64,000 nucleotides of DNA from Paracoccaceae bacterium (GTDB lineage Bacteria > Pseudomonadota > Alphaproteobacteria > Rhodobacterales > Rhodobacteraceae). The stretch spans positions 186,001 through 250,000 of the forward strand of contig JAIXZY010000066.1 in assembly GCA_027489355.1 (NCBI GenBank), written 5' to 3'. Every line of letters starts with the position of its first letter. The stretch's first letter is position 1. Positions 63,719 to 64,000 of this stretch are shown here, piece by piece. The position numbers and the translations under genes were made by a program. Below the pieces are notes generated by a model. The model saw only the letters and a program-made list of their open reading frames with translations, was not told where the DNA came from and made no database searches.

Positions 63719-64000
63719 TCGAGTCAATGTAGCTGCGGAAGGTCTCGAAACTGGGCCGCAGTTGAAGATCGTAGGTGGCCAGGCCGAAGGCGGGCGTGCC
63801 AGTGCGCCGGCTGTAGTCCTTGGCGGCAAACCAGAAAAGCGCATCCGCGCTGCCGCGCTGGCCAAGGGCGGCGAGCATCGGGTTGCTGCCCGCGTCCGGG
63901 TTGCGCGCCATGTCCATCTCCGCCTGGTCTGTCCAGCCATATTCGTTGAACCAGACCGGCTTGCCGCTGTCGCCGGCGGCGGCAAGGATCGCGTCGATGC
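63711..64000 (-). CDS. Glycoside hydrolase (clan GH-A-like), C-terminal part, cut by window end
   Basis: The frame is open to the window edge; the last 96 codons are present. GKPVWFNEYGWTD near the start of the fragment has the strand-seven Glu expected of a GH-A retaining nucleophile, followed after 40 residues or so by ADALFWFAAKDY and a C-terminal LRPSFETFRSYIDSIR. The fold is probably that of GH5, GH17 or GH39-like hydrolases; the fragment is too short to choose. Its position at the end of the glycan locus suggests it trims or degrades the same polymer. Confidence 0.65.
   Translation of the reverse strand, partial: IDAILAAAGDSGKPVWFNEYGWTDQAEMDMARNPDAGSNPMLAALGQRGSADALFWFAAKDYSRRTGTPAFGLATYDLQLRPSFETFRSYIDSIR

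Overview
The window is high-GC chromosomal DNA from an alphaproteobacterium, most likely a member of the Rhodobacteraceae/Paracoccaceae. This rests on the gene content (IalB family, DUF3422, two-subunit transhydrogenase, single-domain sugar ABC ATPase, MocD/MocE-like pair), the many 4-nt ATGA overlaps and the small A/P-rich lipoproteins. No species assignment is possible from reading alone. No insertion sequence, prophage or CRISPR array was seen.

Layout. 1-4.2 kb: the 3' end of a beta-ketoacyl-ACP synthase gene, an IalB-like periplasmic protein, a gene-free stretch with two probable small RNAs, a HerA-like ATPase and a D-lyxose isomerase. 4.2-10.8 kb: an L,D-transpeptidase, a kynurenine operon (kynU, a GH5 hydrolase, kynA) with a divergent AraC-type regulator and a palindrome over the kynU promoter, a PEBP protein and a small membrane methyltransferase. 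10.8-15.4 kb: pntAB and a DUF3422 protein with a structured leader. 15.4-24.2 kb: a peptide-type ABC transporter operon (D-F-A-B-C order) divergent from an ArgE-like deacylase and an FAD oxidoreductase, then a copper-chaperone-like protein. 24.4-35.5 kb: a complete glycogen operon, glgP-glgB-glgC-glgA-glgX-pgm. 35.5-39.4 kb: a minus-strand trio (lytic transglycosylase, diacylglycerol-kinase-like, metallophosphoesterase), an HNH protein and an MgtC protein. 39.4-43.2 kb: zwf-pgl-pgi behind a 12-bp palindrome. 43.3-44.2 kb: RidA, a small lipoprotein and tRNA-Gly(CCC).

The two most interesting blocks are accessory. The first, 44.2-52.9 kb, is a LacI-regulated sugar-uptake and catabolic locus: a periplasmic binding protein, permease and single-domain ATPase, a D-2-hydroxyacid dehydrogenase, a DUF4432 mutarotase-like protein, a MocD-like diiron membrane oxygenase, a MocE-like Rieske ferredoxin, and a PanB-like protein that has lost key PanB motifs. 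By analogy with rhizopine demethylation (MocDE), I infer import and oxidative O-demethylation of a methylated sugar or cyclitol. The second, 54.5-63.7 kb, is a polysaccharide-type locus: UDP-glucuronate decarboxylase, a one-piece fusion of a short-chain dehydrogenase with a HisC-like aminotransferase, a flippase, and four consecutive CelD/FemAB-like GNAT proteins. These are chained by 4-nt overlaps and followed by a convergent glycoside hydrolase cut by the window edge. An Hsp70-family protein lies between the two blocks.

Metabolically the glycogen, zwf-pgl-pgi and pnt operons form a carbon-storage and NADPH module. The glycogen and pgi genes share glucose-1-P/glucose-6-P via pgm. Zwf makes NADPH, and PntAB balances NADH and NADPH.
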